Positions 19,144 through 26,823 of a DNA stretch of 64,000 nucleotides are shown piece by piece. The notes beneath the pieces were generated by a model. It was not told where the DNA came from, ran no database searches, and saw only the letters and a list, made by a program, of their open reading frames with translations. Made by a program: the position numbers and the translations under genes. The DNA comes from Aquabacterium sp. (lineage in GTDB: Bacteria; Pseudomonadota; Gammaproteobacteria; Burkholderiales; Burkholderiaceae_C): contig NZ_JAIZVX010000001.1 of the NCBI RefSeq assembly GCF_021768455.1, positions 1 to 64,000 of the forward strand. The letters run 5' to 3'. Every line of letters begins with the position of its first letter. Position 1 is the first letter of the stretch.

Positions 19144-20025
19144 TCAGGCGCGCTGTCCGAGCGTGCGCCGGGCCTGCTTGAGGTGGGGGATGTCATACAT
19201 CGCGCCGTCGATGCTGACCACGCCGGCATCGGGTTGCGCGTCGAACGCGTCCACGATGCGCTGGGCAGCCTGCCGTTCGGCATCGGATGGGGTGAATGCC
19301 GCATTGATCACCTCGACCTGATCCGGGTGAATGGCAATGCGTCCGCCAAAGCCACGCCGGCGCGACAGGCGGCATGCGGCCATCAGGCCATCGGCGTCTC
19401 GGAAATCGGCATAAAGGGTATCGATGGCGGCCACCCCGGACACGCCGGCCACGCACAGGCACATGGATTGCGCCATCGTGTACAGCGGCGAGAGTGCACC
19501 GTCGTCCTCGCGGTTGGAGATGGCACCGATCGCTGTGGACAGGTCTTCGGCCCCCCAGGTGACCCCTGCCAGACGGGGCAGCGGCGTGCTGGCATAGCTG
19601 GTCATGGTCAGCATCGAGGCCGCGGTCTCGGTGGCCACCGGCACGATGCGCACGCTGCCAGGCACCAGGCCGGCTCGCACCTCCAGGGCGTCGAGGTAGT
19701 GGCTCAGCAATTGCACATCGGCCGCGCCACGCACCTTGGGCAGCATGATGCCGCTCAAACCGGGCACCAGAACCGCCGCAAGGTCGTCCAGCGCCAAACC
19801 CGAATCCAGTGGGTTGATCCGAACAAACAGGCGTGCCTTGCTCTGCTCGCCCTGCGATTGCAGGTATTGGGCAGCCGCCTGGCGCGCTGCGGGCTTCTGC
19901 GAAGGGGCCACCGCGTCTTCGAGATCCAGAATCAGGGCGTCTGCCTGGCTGCCCTGAGCCTTGGCCAGCTTGCGTTCACTGTCGGCCGGCACAAACAACA
20001 TCGACCGCATTGGCGTGCAATCCAT
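19144..20025 (-). CDS. HpcH/HpaI aldolase / citrate-lyase-beta-like CoA ester lyase
   Basis: CitE-like TIM-barrel lyase that cleaves 3-hydroxy-acyl-CoA esters such as malyl-CoA or citramalyl-CoA. It has MRSMLFVPADSERKLAKA, ADALILDLEDAVAPSQKPAAR (metal-site region), FVRINPL, the ETA motif in PVATETAAS, WGAEDLSTAIG and a C-terminal GGRIAIHPDQVEVINAAF. ATG 20025 is chosen over the track start at 20076, which lies in the promoter-like region; ATG 20010 is also possible. It is the first gene of an operon with two acyl-CoA dehydrogenases and etfBA. Its promoter region holds a copy of the GTACGCATGCGTAC palindrome 75-88 bp upstream of the start. Confidence 0.87.
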   Translation of the reverse strand: MDCTPMRSMLFVPADSERKLAKAQGSQADALILDLEDAVAPSQKPAARQAAAQYLQSQGEQSKARLFVRINPLDSGLALDDLAAVLVPGLSGIMLPKVRGAADVQLLSHYLDALEVRAGLVPGSVRIVPVATETAASMLTMTSYASTPLPRLAGVTWGAEDLSTAIGAISNREDDGALSPLYTMAQSMCLCVAGVSGVAAIDTLYADFRDADGLMAACRLSRRRGFGGRIAIHPDQVEVINAAFTPSDAERQAAQRIVDAFDAQPDAGVVSIDGAMYDIPHLKQARRTLGQRA

Positions 20026-20099
20026 GCCTGAATCATCTGAAGTCTTGCGTCTTGTCTCCAGCATATGCTGCCTCATCTCCCATACACAACATACGTATT

Positions 20100-20113
20100 G
20101 TATGCATGCGTAC
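20100..20113. promoter_or_regulatory. Palindromic motif site A (GTATGCATGCGTAC)
   Basis: Matches the window-wide near-palindrome GTACGCATGCGTAC at 13 of 14 positions and is followed by GATCATG, as at site C. It lies 75-88 bp upstream of the CoA lyase start, in the 160-bp gap between two minus-strand operons. This is a candidate operator; the bound regulator is unknown. Confidence 0.55.
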
Positions 20114-20185
20114 GATCATGATCAAGATGTTTTCCCTAGGTGAAAACAGTGAGGATGGTGGGTGCCCGACAGGCGGGCTGAGGCA

Positions 20186-21439
20186 TCACAGGTTGGATGT
20201 GATGCGTGACCAGGCTGCCTGCAAGGCGCCTTGATGGCTGGGGGCCGCGATGCGAATCAGCGCCTCGGCACGCTGATGAAGGGACAAACCCTTGAGTTCG
20301 GCCACGCCATGTTCGGTGATGACGGTGTCGGCCAGGTGCCTGGACAAGGTGCACAGCCCCTGATCTGGCAGAACGGGCACGATGCGCGACACCGTGCCCC
20401 GGCTTGCGGTTGCGCGCAGGCAAATCATCAGGCGCCCGCCTTCCGACGCCCAGGCGCCCTGGGCAAAGGCGGGCAGCCCGCCTGCGCCGGCCATGAGCCT
20501 TCCTTCCGCCCGCTCGGCGTTGACCTGGCCAAAAAGGTCGACCTCGACCGCCGAGTTCACCGCCACGAAGCGCGGGATGGCGCCGATGGCAGCCACGCTG
20601 TGCGTGTGGCGCACATCCGTGAGCCACAGCGGTTCAAGTTGCGAGGCAAAGTCGTACAGGCCGGCGTCGCCCAGCACAACACCCGCGGTGATCCGGGCGT
20701 CATGGTCGAGGGCACCAGCCTCCCACAGGCGCTGCATGGTGCTGGTGACCATGCCTGCGTGCAGCTTCAGGCGACGGTGCTGGGCCAGTTGGGTGCCCAG
20801 GGCCAGGGGGACGGTGCCGATGCCGAACTGCAGGGTATCGCCATCGCGGATCAGGCCTGCGGCCAGATGGGCAATGCGCAAATCCAGCTCGCCAGCCTCA
20901 GGTTCGCTGTAGCTGAGCAAAGGGCTGTCCGCCTCGCTCCACGCATCCAAGGATGCGATGGGCACGCTGAATGAGCCAGGCGTGCGCGGCATCAAGGGGT
21001 TGAGGTGCGCCACCCGGCGCTTGGCCCTGGCCCACACCAAGGGCAGAAAATCTGCGCTCACGCCCGCGCTGCACATGCCCTTGTCGTCAGGCAGACTGAG
21101 GTGCGCAAAGGCCACGTCAGGCGCGGGGCCATGTTGCATGACCTGGGCCATGCCGATGTAGTCCGTGCACAGCAGGTCGGCGCGCCCTTCCCTCATGCCA
21201 GCGCGCACGTTCGGAGACATGAAGAAGGCAGTTTGCCGAGCCTCAGGGTGCAGGGCAAGGTAGTCGACCGTGTCGATGCCCGGAAACTGCACGCTGGTGA
21301 ACGTCACGCCGCGTGCCACTTCGGGCTGCGCCAACAACGACCCGGCCAGCAAGCCGGACTGCGCGCTGAGGCCGGGCATGAAGACGCGATCGCCGGGGCG
21401 CAGGCTGCGCACCGCATCGGTCAGTGAGGGCACGCTCAT
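20186..21439 (-). CDS. Acetyl-CoA hydrolase/transferase family CoA-transferase
   Basis: Class I-like CoA-transferase of the acetyl-CoA hydrolase/4-hydroxybutyrate CoA-transferase family. It shows LQFGIGTVPLALGTQL, the catalytic-Glu motif NSAVEVDLFGQVNAE (formation of the glutamyl-CoA thioester), GGLPAFAQGA and TEHGVAELKGLSLHQRAEALIRIA near the end. ATG 21439 overlaps the MaoC stop by 4 bp (ATGA), so expression is coupled. It probably moves CoA between acetyl- or succinyl-CoA and a carboxylic acid intermediate of the pathway. It is the last gene of the BadHI-like operon. Confidence 0.88.
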   Translation of the reverse strand: MSVPSLTDAVRSLRPGDRVFMPGLSAQSGLLAGSLLAQPEVARGVTFTSVQFPGIDTVDYLALHPEARQTAFFMSPNVRAGMREGRADLLCTDYIGMAQVMQHGPAPDVAFAHLSLPDDKGMCSAGVSADFLPLVWARAKRRVAHLNPLMPRTPGSFSVPIASLDAWSEADSPLLSYSEPEAGELDLRIAHLAAGLIRDGDTLQFGIGTVPLALGTQLAQHRRLKLHAGMVTSTMQRLWEAGALDHDARITAGVVLGDAGLYDFASQLEPLWLTDVRHTHSVAAIGAIPRFVAVNSAVEVDLFGQVNAERAEGRLMAGAGGLPAFAQGAWASEGGRLMICLRATASRGTVSRIVPVLPDQGLCTLSRHLADTVITEHGVAELKGLSLHQRAEALIRIAAPSHQGALQAAWSRITSNL

Positions 21440-21867
21440 GCCTCGGCCTCGGCCACTTCCGCCCCGACATGCGGGGGTGCGCTCAGGCTCACCACCGCCT
21501 CACCCGTCACGATATCGACACCCGCTTCGGTACGGGCGCTCACGGTGTAGCGCGCGCATTCACCTTCGATGCCGCCGAGCTGCGCTGTCAACACCAGGCG
21601 CTCGCCCCGGCTGGCCGCACCGACAAACCGCGTTTGAAGGCTGCGCAGCCCGTACGGCCCGAACCGGCCGCTGAACAGCCGTGCCACATAGGCCATGGTC
21701 AACATGCCATGCACCAGCGGGCGCTCAAAGCCTGCAGCGCTTGCCACCGCCTCGTCCAGATGCAGCGGGTTGTGATCACCGGAAGCCGCTGCATACAGGG
21801 CCAGGTCCACCGCAGACACCGGGCCCACCTGCAGCGACAGTTGTTTGGGATAGTCAACGCCGCTCAT
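21436..21867 (-). CDS. MaoC-like (R)-specific hydratase subunit
   Basis: Hot-dog-fold enoyl-CoA hydratase with the hydratase-2 motif YAAASGDHNPLHLDEAVASAAGF, holding the catalytic Asp and His, and then PLVHGMLTMAYVARL. At 143 residues it is a single hot-dog domain. It overlaps the FAS1-like dehydratase gene (upstream) and the CoA-transferase gene (downstream) by 4 bp each. The pairing of a catalytic MaoC with a separate MaoC N-terminal-like domain suggests a heteromeric hydratase for a bulky enoyl-CoA, as in actinobacterial steroid ChsH1/ChsH2; this is an analogy only. Confidence 0.9.
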   Translation of the reverse strand: MSGVDYPKQLSLQVGPVSAVDLALYAAASGDHNPLHLDEAVASAAGFERPLVHGMLTMAYVARLFSGRFGPYGLRSLQTRFVGAASRGERLVLTAQLGGIEGECARYTVSARTEAGVDIVTGEAVVSLSAPPHVGAEVAEAEA

Positions 21868-22337
21868 TTGGCGCGTGCCTCGCCGGCATCTGGCACCGGT
21901 TCATTTCGCACCAGGATGGTCTGGGTGCTTTCGCAGGCCACCTGGTTGCGCACCTTGTAGCGCGTGCGCACAACGATGAAGCTCAGCGCGCCGCCACGCT
22001 TGTCGTAAAGATCACTGATGGTGCGGCTCATCTCGACCTCATCGCCCACGTAGACAGGCATGAAGTGTTCAAAGCTTTGCTCGGCATGCAGCACCTTGCG
22101 AACGGGTACGTTCAGGTGCTGCAGCAAGGTGGCGCTGCTGCAGTGCTCGCTCTCCATGGCTTTGAGAAAAGTGGGGGGAACCGGGCACGCCGGCAATCCG
22201 GCAGACTGGGCTGCGGCCCGGTCCCAATAGACCGAATCGGCTTCGCCAATCGCCTCGCAAAACAACTTGACGCGCCAGGCCTCTGCACGCGCCTTCGTGG
22301 GCGCGGTGGTGTAGCCAAGGTGGATCTTGTCGATCAT
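21864..22337 (-). CDS. FAS1-like dehydratase domain protein (MaoC N-terminal-like)
   Basis: Second hot-dog protein of the pair, with MIDKIHLGYTTAPTKARAEAWRVKLFCEAIGEAD, CPVPPTFLKAMESEH and LHAEQSFEHFMPVYVGDEVEMSRTISDLYDKRGGALSFIVVRTRYKVRNQ, the pattern of the MaoC N-terminal domain family. It lacks the Asp/His hydratase motif seen in its neighbour and probably acts as a structural or substrate-binding partner. ATG 22337 overlaps the stop of the upstream hydratase gene by 4 bp; the track start at 22367 would lie deeper inside that gene. Confidence 0.85.
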   Translation of the reverse strand: MIDKIHLGYTTAPTKARAEAWRVKLFCEAIGEADSVYWDRAAAQSAGLPACPVPPTFLKAMESEHCSSATLLQHLNVPVRKVLHAEQSFEHFMPVYVGDEVEMSRTISDLYDKRGGALSFIVVRTRYKVRNQVACESTQTILVRNEPVPDAGEARAK

Positions 22338-23884
22338 GCCAGCGCCTCTTGCACGCGCCCCTGCCATTGAGGCCAGTTGCTGCGCAGTCGATCATCAAAG
22401 CCCGATTGCAATTGTCGGTGGTGGCGCCACAGGTAGGTGACCGGCCCGCCTGTCCAGGCCGGGCTGACACCGGCCGCACAGGCAGCCACATCGAGCGTGG
22501 CTGCATCCGGCGCCGCCCCCGCATCCAGCAGTTGCAAGGCCACCAGTGCCTGCGCATCCAGCGAAATCGCACCTGCAGAGGCCAGGCGTCGCAGAACGCT
22601 GCCCGCATCGCCGCTTCGGTAGGGCAACGCCCCACCCAGTCTGCTGGCCAGCGAGGCCAGGGCGTCGGCCTCGGCCGGTGTGGCCGAAATGATCTCCAGC
22701 ACGCGCCCATATGGCCCCACCGGGCTGAGCACGGCGCGCGCGCCAGCTGGCTCGACCGAGCGGGGTGCATCGCCCAGGCTTTGGACGTGAACGGTGTGGA
22801 AGGCGCCTCGCGAGTCGTTCAACACCAGGGTATCGGGCGCCAGAGAGACGTCTTCCGTGAGGGGCAAGCGGCTCGCGCTCAAAGCCTGAGACCACAGGCT
22901 TTGCATGGGCGACAAGGGCCCCACCACGACGGACTCGATCTTCAAGTCGGCTGGGGCCGCCAGGGCGCGGTCGGCGCGCTGGCGATTGAGGAACAGGCTG
23001 CGCATCATGTTGGCGGCCACCGGGTCACGCATCAGCCGCAGGAATTGCCGCATCTCGATGGCGCTGGCCTGGGGCACAGGGTGCCGCGCACCCAGCAGCA
23101 CGCAGTCGATGATGGTGCGGTAAGCAGGGTAGTCACGCAGGTCGGCATCGCTCACGCCATGCTCGCCCGCCAGACGCCGCACGGTCTCACCATCGTGAAC
23201 AGGCACGTCCATCTGAGCGAGGTGCGGGAACTTCTCGGCGGCATCGAAGGGATGACCCGCGAGCCGGCGCGCCACCTCACGCGCCTTGTCCAGCAACTGG
23301 TCCGCAGGCACGGCCGCTTCATAGAGACCACATGCCACCGCTTCGACCGGTTTGATCGAACGGCCGGTGAGCAGCATCGACAAGCCCTGCTCGAATCCCA
23401 CCAGGCGCGGCAGACGCTGCGTACCGCCAGCCCCCGGCAGCAAGCCCCAGCGCACCTCTGGCAGGCCTTGCACCGCCCGCTCGTCGTCAACGACCACCCG
23501 GGCGCGACAAGCCATGGCCAACTCCAGCCCGCCGCCAAGTGCCAGGCCATTGACGGCAGCCACCCAGGGCTTGCTGGACGCCTCCAGGCGCACGAACAGG
23601 CGGCCCAGGCGGCCGCACAGATCGAACAAGGCGGGCTCGGGCAGCACCTGCGCGCTGTCCGTGAAGCCCTTGACCATGCTCAGATCGGCACCGGCCAGAA
23701 AGGCTTTTTTGCCGGACGTCAGAACCACGGCACGGACAGCCGCTTCGGCATCGACACGGTCCATCAAGGCCTCGATCGCGTCCATCAGACCGGCCGAGAA
23801 CACGTTCATGGACCGGCCCGGCATGTCGATCGTGGCCAGCAACAGGCCATCAGCCTCTAGGCTGAGCTCAATTGGGGATGACAA
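22334..23884 (-). CDS. Enoyl-CoA hydratase with degenerate FadJ-like C-terminal half
   Basis: The first 200 or so residues are an intact crotonase domain: KAFLAGADLSMVKGF, NGLALGGGLELAMACRARV and [17 protein letters not shown]. The linker region MRQFLRLMRDPVAANMMRSLFLNRQRAD is like that of FadJ/FadB multifunctional proteins. The region where the NAD-binding GxGxxG of the dehydrogenase domain should follow reads LKIESVVVGPLSPMQSLWSQA, with no such motif, although the end SPAWTGGPVTYLW again resembles FadJ. The total of about 516 aa is well short of FadJ. The start is uncertain: GTG 23893 has its ribosome-binding site too close, whereas TTG 23884 lies 8 nt after GAGGAG. Probably a hydratase with a structural remnant. 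Confidence 0.83.
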   Translation of the reverse strand: MSSPIELSLEADGLLLATIDMPGRSMNVFSAGLMDAIEALMDRVDAEAAVRAVVLTSGKKAFLAGADLSMVKGFTDSAQVLPEPALFDLCGRLGRLFVRLEASSKPWVAAVNGLALGGGLELAMACRARVVVDDERAVQGLPEVRWGLLPGAGGTQRLPRLVGFEQGLSMLLTGRSIKPVEAVACGLYEAAVPADQLLDKAREVARRLAGHPFDAAEKFPHLAQMDVPVHDGETVRRLAGEHGVSDADLRDYPAYRTIIDCVLLGARHPVPQASAIEMRQFLRLMRDPVAANMMRSLFLNRQRADRALAAPADLKIESVVVGPLSPMQSLWSQALSASRLPLTEDVSLAPDTLVLNDSRGAFHTVHVQSLGDAPRSVEPAGARAVLSPVGPYGRVLEIISATPAEADALASLASRLGGALPYRSGDAGSVLRRLASAGAISLDAQALVALQLLDAGAAPDAATLDVAACAAGVSPAWTGGPVTYLWRHHRQLQSGFDDRLRSNWPQWQGRVQEALA

Positions 23885-23943
23885 GGTGCTCACTCCTCAG
23901 GTGGCGGGCGGTTCGCCAAGGTGGCTCGGCCGCCCAGTCGGCA

Positions 23944-24741
23944 TCAACCGGCAAACTTCTTGAAGTCCGGCTTGCGCTTTTCGTTGAAGGCGCGCACGCC
24001 TTCCTTGGACTCTTCGCTCTGGTAATAGCCCTTGACGGCGGCCACACCCATGAAGCTGATGCCCCGAATGTTTTCGCTGTCTGCATTGAACGAACGCTTG
24101 GCGATCGCGATGGCGGTCGGGCTCAGTTCATTGATCTCGGCAGCCCAGGCCTCGCACTCGACGTCGAGTTCCTCGTGAGGCACCACCTTGTTGACCAGCC
24201 CCATGTCCAGGGCTTCTGCAGCGGTGTAGCGGCGGCAGAGGAACCAGATCTCGCGGGCCTTCTTCTCGCCCACGATGCGCGCCAGATAGGCCGTACCGAA
24301 GCCGGGGTCCACCGAGCCAACCTTCGGGCCGACCTGGCCGAACTTGGCCTTTTCGGAAGCAATGGTGAGGTCGCAAATGGTGGCAAACACATTGCCGCCG
24401 CCAATGGCAAAGCCTTGCACACGTGCAATCACCACCTTGCGGCAGTCGCGGATGGCCGATTGCAGCTCTTCGATCGGCAGACCGACCATGCCGCGAGGGC
24501 CATACAGGCCATCTTCCGACAGGTGCACCTTCTGGTCGCCGCCTGTGCAAAATGCCTTGTCACCGGCGCCGCCAAAGATCACGGTGTTGACCGACTTCTC
24601 TTCGTCAGCCATGCGGAAGGCCTGGATCAGCTCTTCCACCGTCTGGGTGCGAAAAGCGTTGAACACCTCAGGGCGGTTGATCGTGATGCGAACCGCATTG
24701 GGGCCCACTTCGTACAGAATGTCCTTGAATTCCTGGCTCAT
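23944..24741 (-). CDS. 2-ketocyclohexanecarboxyl-CoA hydrolase-like (BadI-like, MenB-type crotonase)
   Basis: Crotonase-fold enzyme closely resembling BadI, which hydrolytically opens the ring of 2-ketocyclohexanecarboxyl-CoA to pimelyl-CoA. Shared features include AFCTGGDQKVH, GLPIEELQSAIRDCRKVVIARVQGFAIGGGNVFATICDLTIASEKAKFGQVGPKVGSVDPGFGTAYLARIVGEKKAREIW, and the end SEESKEGVRAFNEKRKPDFKKF. The match was made from memory of the R. palustris family. MenB (naphthoate synthase) is the nearest alternative, but no other menaquinone genes are present and a BadH-like dehydrogenase is next door. This is the strongest evidence that the cluster attacks an alicyclic ring. Confidence 0.82.
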   Translation of the reverse strand: MSQEFKDILYEVGPNAVRITINRPEVFNAFRTQTVEELIQAFRMADEEKSVNTVIFGGAGDKAFCTGGDQKVHLSEDGLYGPRGMVGLPIEELQSAIRDCRKVVIARVQGFAIGGGNVFATICDLTIASEKAKFGQVGPKVGSVDPGFGTAYLARIVGEKKAREIWFLCRRYTAAEALDMGLVNKVVPHEELDVECEAWAAEINELSPTAIAIAKRSFNADSENIRGISFMGVAAVKGYYQSEESKEGVRAFNEKRKPDFKKFAG

Positions 24742-24788
24742 GATTTCAGTCCTGTCGATGATGTTGATGGGTGCAATGGCCGCTCAGA

Positions 24789-25556
24789 TCAGCCATGCAT
24801 GCTCAGGCCACCCGAAACGCTGATGGTCTGGCCCGTGATGAATGCCGCGTCGTCGCTGGCCAGGAAGGCCACGAGACCGGGGTAGTCGTCAGGCACGCCG
24901 ATGCGGCCCAGCGGCACGCCACGCACCATGGCATCCCGGATCTTCTGGCCGGCTTCGCCCGTGCCTACGAAGGCGTCCATGGCCGGGGTGTCGGTGGGGC
25001 CAGGGCACACGGTGTTGACGGTCACGTTGTTGCGCGCCACTTCACGTGCAAAAGCCTTGGCAAAGGCGATGGTGGCGCCCTTGCAGCCTGAATACACCAC
25101 TTCGCCTGACGAGCCCACACGGCCGGCGTCGGAGGCGATGTTGACGATGCGCCCTGCCTTGCGGGCGTTCATACCCTGCCCCACCACATGGGTCATGTGC
25201 AGCGGGCCGAAGTAGTTGATCGACACCACCTTCTTCCAGAAGGCCTCGTCGGTCTTCAGGAAGGGCATGGGGGTGTCCCAACCGGCGTTGTTCACCAGAA
25301 TGTCGGTGGCGCCGGCTGCCTCTTCAAAGCCCGCCACCGCAGCCTGGACGGCGCTGTAGTCGGTGATGTCGCACACGGCGACCACACCCTTGCCACCAGC
25401 CGCATCGATGGCTGCCACCGTGTCGGCGGCGCCCTGGGGGTTGATGTCGAACACGCCCACAACGGCGCCTTCGCTGGCCAGACGCAAGGCAATCGCCTTG
25501 CCAATGCCGCTGCCGGCGCCCGTCACGATGGCAATCTTGCCTTTCAGTCCTCGCAT
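24789..25556 (-). CDS. 2-hydroxycyclohexanecarboxyl-CoA dehydrogenase-like SDR (BadH-like)
   Basis: Short-chain dehydrogenase with TGAGSGIGKAIA (NAD binding), ILVNNAGWDTPMPFLKT, IVNIASDAGRVGSSGEVVYSGCKG (catalytic Ser, Tyr, Lys), VNTVCPGPTDTPAMDA and the end FITGQTISVSGGLSMHG. The NNAGWD and SDAxRVGSSGE stretches and the ending match BadH, which oxidises 2-hydroxycyclohexanecarboxyl-CoA to the 2-keto compound, the substrate of the adjacent BadI-like enzyme. ATG 25556 has AGGAGA about 7 nt upstream; the track ORF adds 24 non-homologous residues. The gene order badH-badI supports the pathway assignment. Confidence 0.82.
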   Translation of the reverse strand: MRGLKGKIAIVTGAGSGIGKAIALRLASEGAVVGVFDINPQGAADTVAAIDAAGGKGVVAVCDITDYSAVQAAVAGFEEAAGATDILVNNAGWDTPMPFLKTDEAFWKKVVSINYFGPLHMTHVVGQGMNARKAGRIVNIASDAGRVGSSGEVVYSGCKGATIAFAKAFAREVARNNVTVNTVCPGPTDTPAMDAFVGTGEAGQKIRDAMVRGVPLGRIGVPDDYPGLVAFLASDDAAFITGQTISVSGGLSMHG

Positions 25557-25608
25557 CAGGAGTCTCCTGTGAATGTAGAAAAAAGGGTAACAAGAACGGT
25601 GGTGCGTG

Positions 25609-26814
25609 TCAGGCACCCTGGCGGCCAATGATGGCGACCGCCGACACGTTTTGATGCGGATGCCCGCCCAGGTTCTGGGTCAGGCCCCGATCGATCCGCT
25701 TGAGTTGCCGCGGCCCGGCGCGACCGTGCAACTGCAGGTAAACCTCGTAGACCATGCGCAATCCCGAGGCCCCGATGGGATGGCCGAAGCATTTGAGTCC
25801 GCCGTCCGGTTGCACCGGCAGCGCCCCTTGCAGATCGAACATGCCATCGAGCACGTCATGGATGACGCGGCCATGCTCGCTGAAGCCCAGGTCTTCCATG
25901 AGCACGGCCTCCGTCACCGAAAAGCAGTCGTGCACCTCGGCCATGTGAATCTGGCTGCGGGGGTCGGTGATGCCGGCGCTGGCATAGGCTCTGGCACCAG
26001 CCGTGCGGGCCGTGGCGATGAAGCTGCCATCCCAGTTGTTGAAGCTCGCCTCTTCGCCATTGCTGACCGACAGCTCCAGCGCCTTGATCGTGAGCACCTC
26101 GCGGTCGGGCTTCAGGCTGCGGGCAATCTCGGGCGTCGTCAGGATGGCGCAGGCGGCGCCGTCGCTCACCCCGGAGCAATCGAACAGCCCCAGCGGTGCG
26201 GCAATGGTCATGGCCTTGAGCACATCCTCTTCGGTGATCTGGTTGCGCAGATGGGCCTTGGGGTTGTGCGCGGCATTGGCATGGCTCTTGATGGAGATGT
26301 GCGCCATGGCACGCTTGAGGTCGGACATGCTGACCCCATGGCGCGCCGCATAGGCCGAGGCCAGTTGGGCAAAGGCGCCCGGTGCGGTGGCATTGGGCAG
26401 CCACAGGTCGTTGTCCACCCCTCGGGTGCGCACCGGAAGGCCGCCGTACCCCGTGTCCTTGAGCTTTTCGGCGCCCAAGGCCAGCACGATGTCGTAAGCG
26501 CCCGATGCCACGGCATAGGTGGCCGCACGCAGCGCCTCGGTGCCGGTGGCACAGGCGTTTTCCACCCGGGTGGCCGCAATGCGCGGCAGGCGCAAGGCCT
26601 GGGCCAGCGGCCCGGCTGTCTTGCCCACATTGTTTTCTTCGAGGCACACGCCCAGCCAGGCGGCCTCGATCTGAGGCAGGCCAATGCCGGCGTCGGCCAT
26701 CGCCTCATTGAAGGCCTCCAGCATGAGGTCTTCTGCACTGCAGTCCCAGCGCTCGCCAAAGCGGGTGCAACCCATGCCGAGAATGGCGACCTTGTCGCGG
26801 ATACCCGTTGCCAT
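25609..26814 (-). CDS. SCP2-type thiolase / acetyl-CoA acetyltransferase
   Basis: Thiolase of the SCP-x/archaeal type (401 aa). The catalytic residues are intact: Cys in VENACATGTEALRAA, the HDCF motif (EVHDCFSVTEA) and GHPIGASGLRMVYE with the His. The start ATG 26814 has AAGGAGA upstream. It directly follows the HMG-CoA-synthase-like/DUF35 fusion gene (9-bp gap). In archaea a thiolase of this type works in a complex with HMG-CoA synthase and a DUF35 protein, so the two products here may form a comparable complex. The likely role is thiolytic or retro-Claisen cleavage of a ring-opened 3-ketoacyl-CoA. Confidence 0.88.
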   Translation of the reverse strand: MATGIRDKVAILGMGCTRFGERWDCSAEDLMLEAFNEAMADAGIGLPQIEAAWLGVCLEENNVGKTAGPLAQALRLPRIAATRVENACATGTEALRAATYAVASGAYDIVLALGAEKLKDTGYGGLPVRTRGVDNDLWLPNATAPGAFAQLASAYAARHGVSMSDLKRAMAHISIKSHANAAHNPKAHLRNQITEEDVLKAMTIAAPLGLFDCSGVSDGAACAILTTPEIARSLKPDREVLTIKALELSVSNGEEASFNNWDGSFIATARTAGARAYASAGITDPRSQIHMAEVHDCFSVTEAVLMEDLGFSEHGRVIHDVLDGMFDLQGALPVQPDGGLKCFGHPIGASGLRMVYEVYLQLHGRAGPRQLKRIDRGLTQNLGGHPHQNVSAVAIIGRQGA

Positions 26815-26823
26815 CGTCTCTCC

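Noticed and set aside
20129-20178. Small hairpins after the CoA-transferase gene as a terminator
   Set aside because: GTTTTC/GAAAAC and GCCCG/CGGGC stems are short, with no T tract in the correct position.
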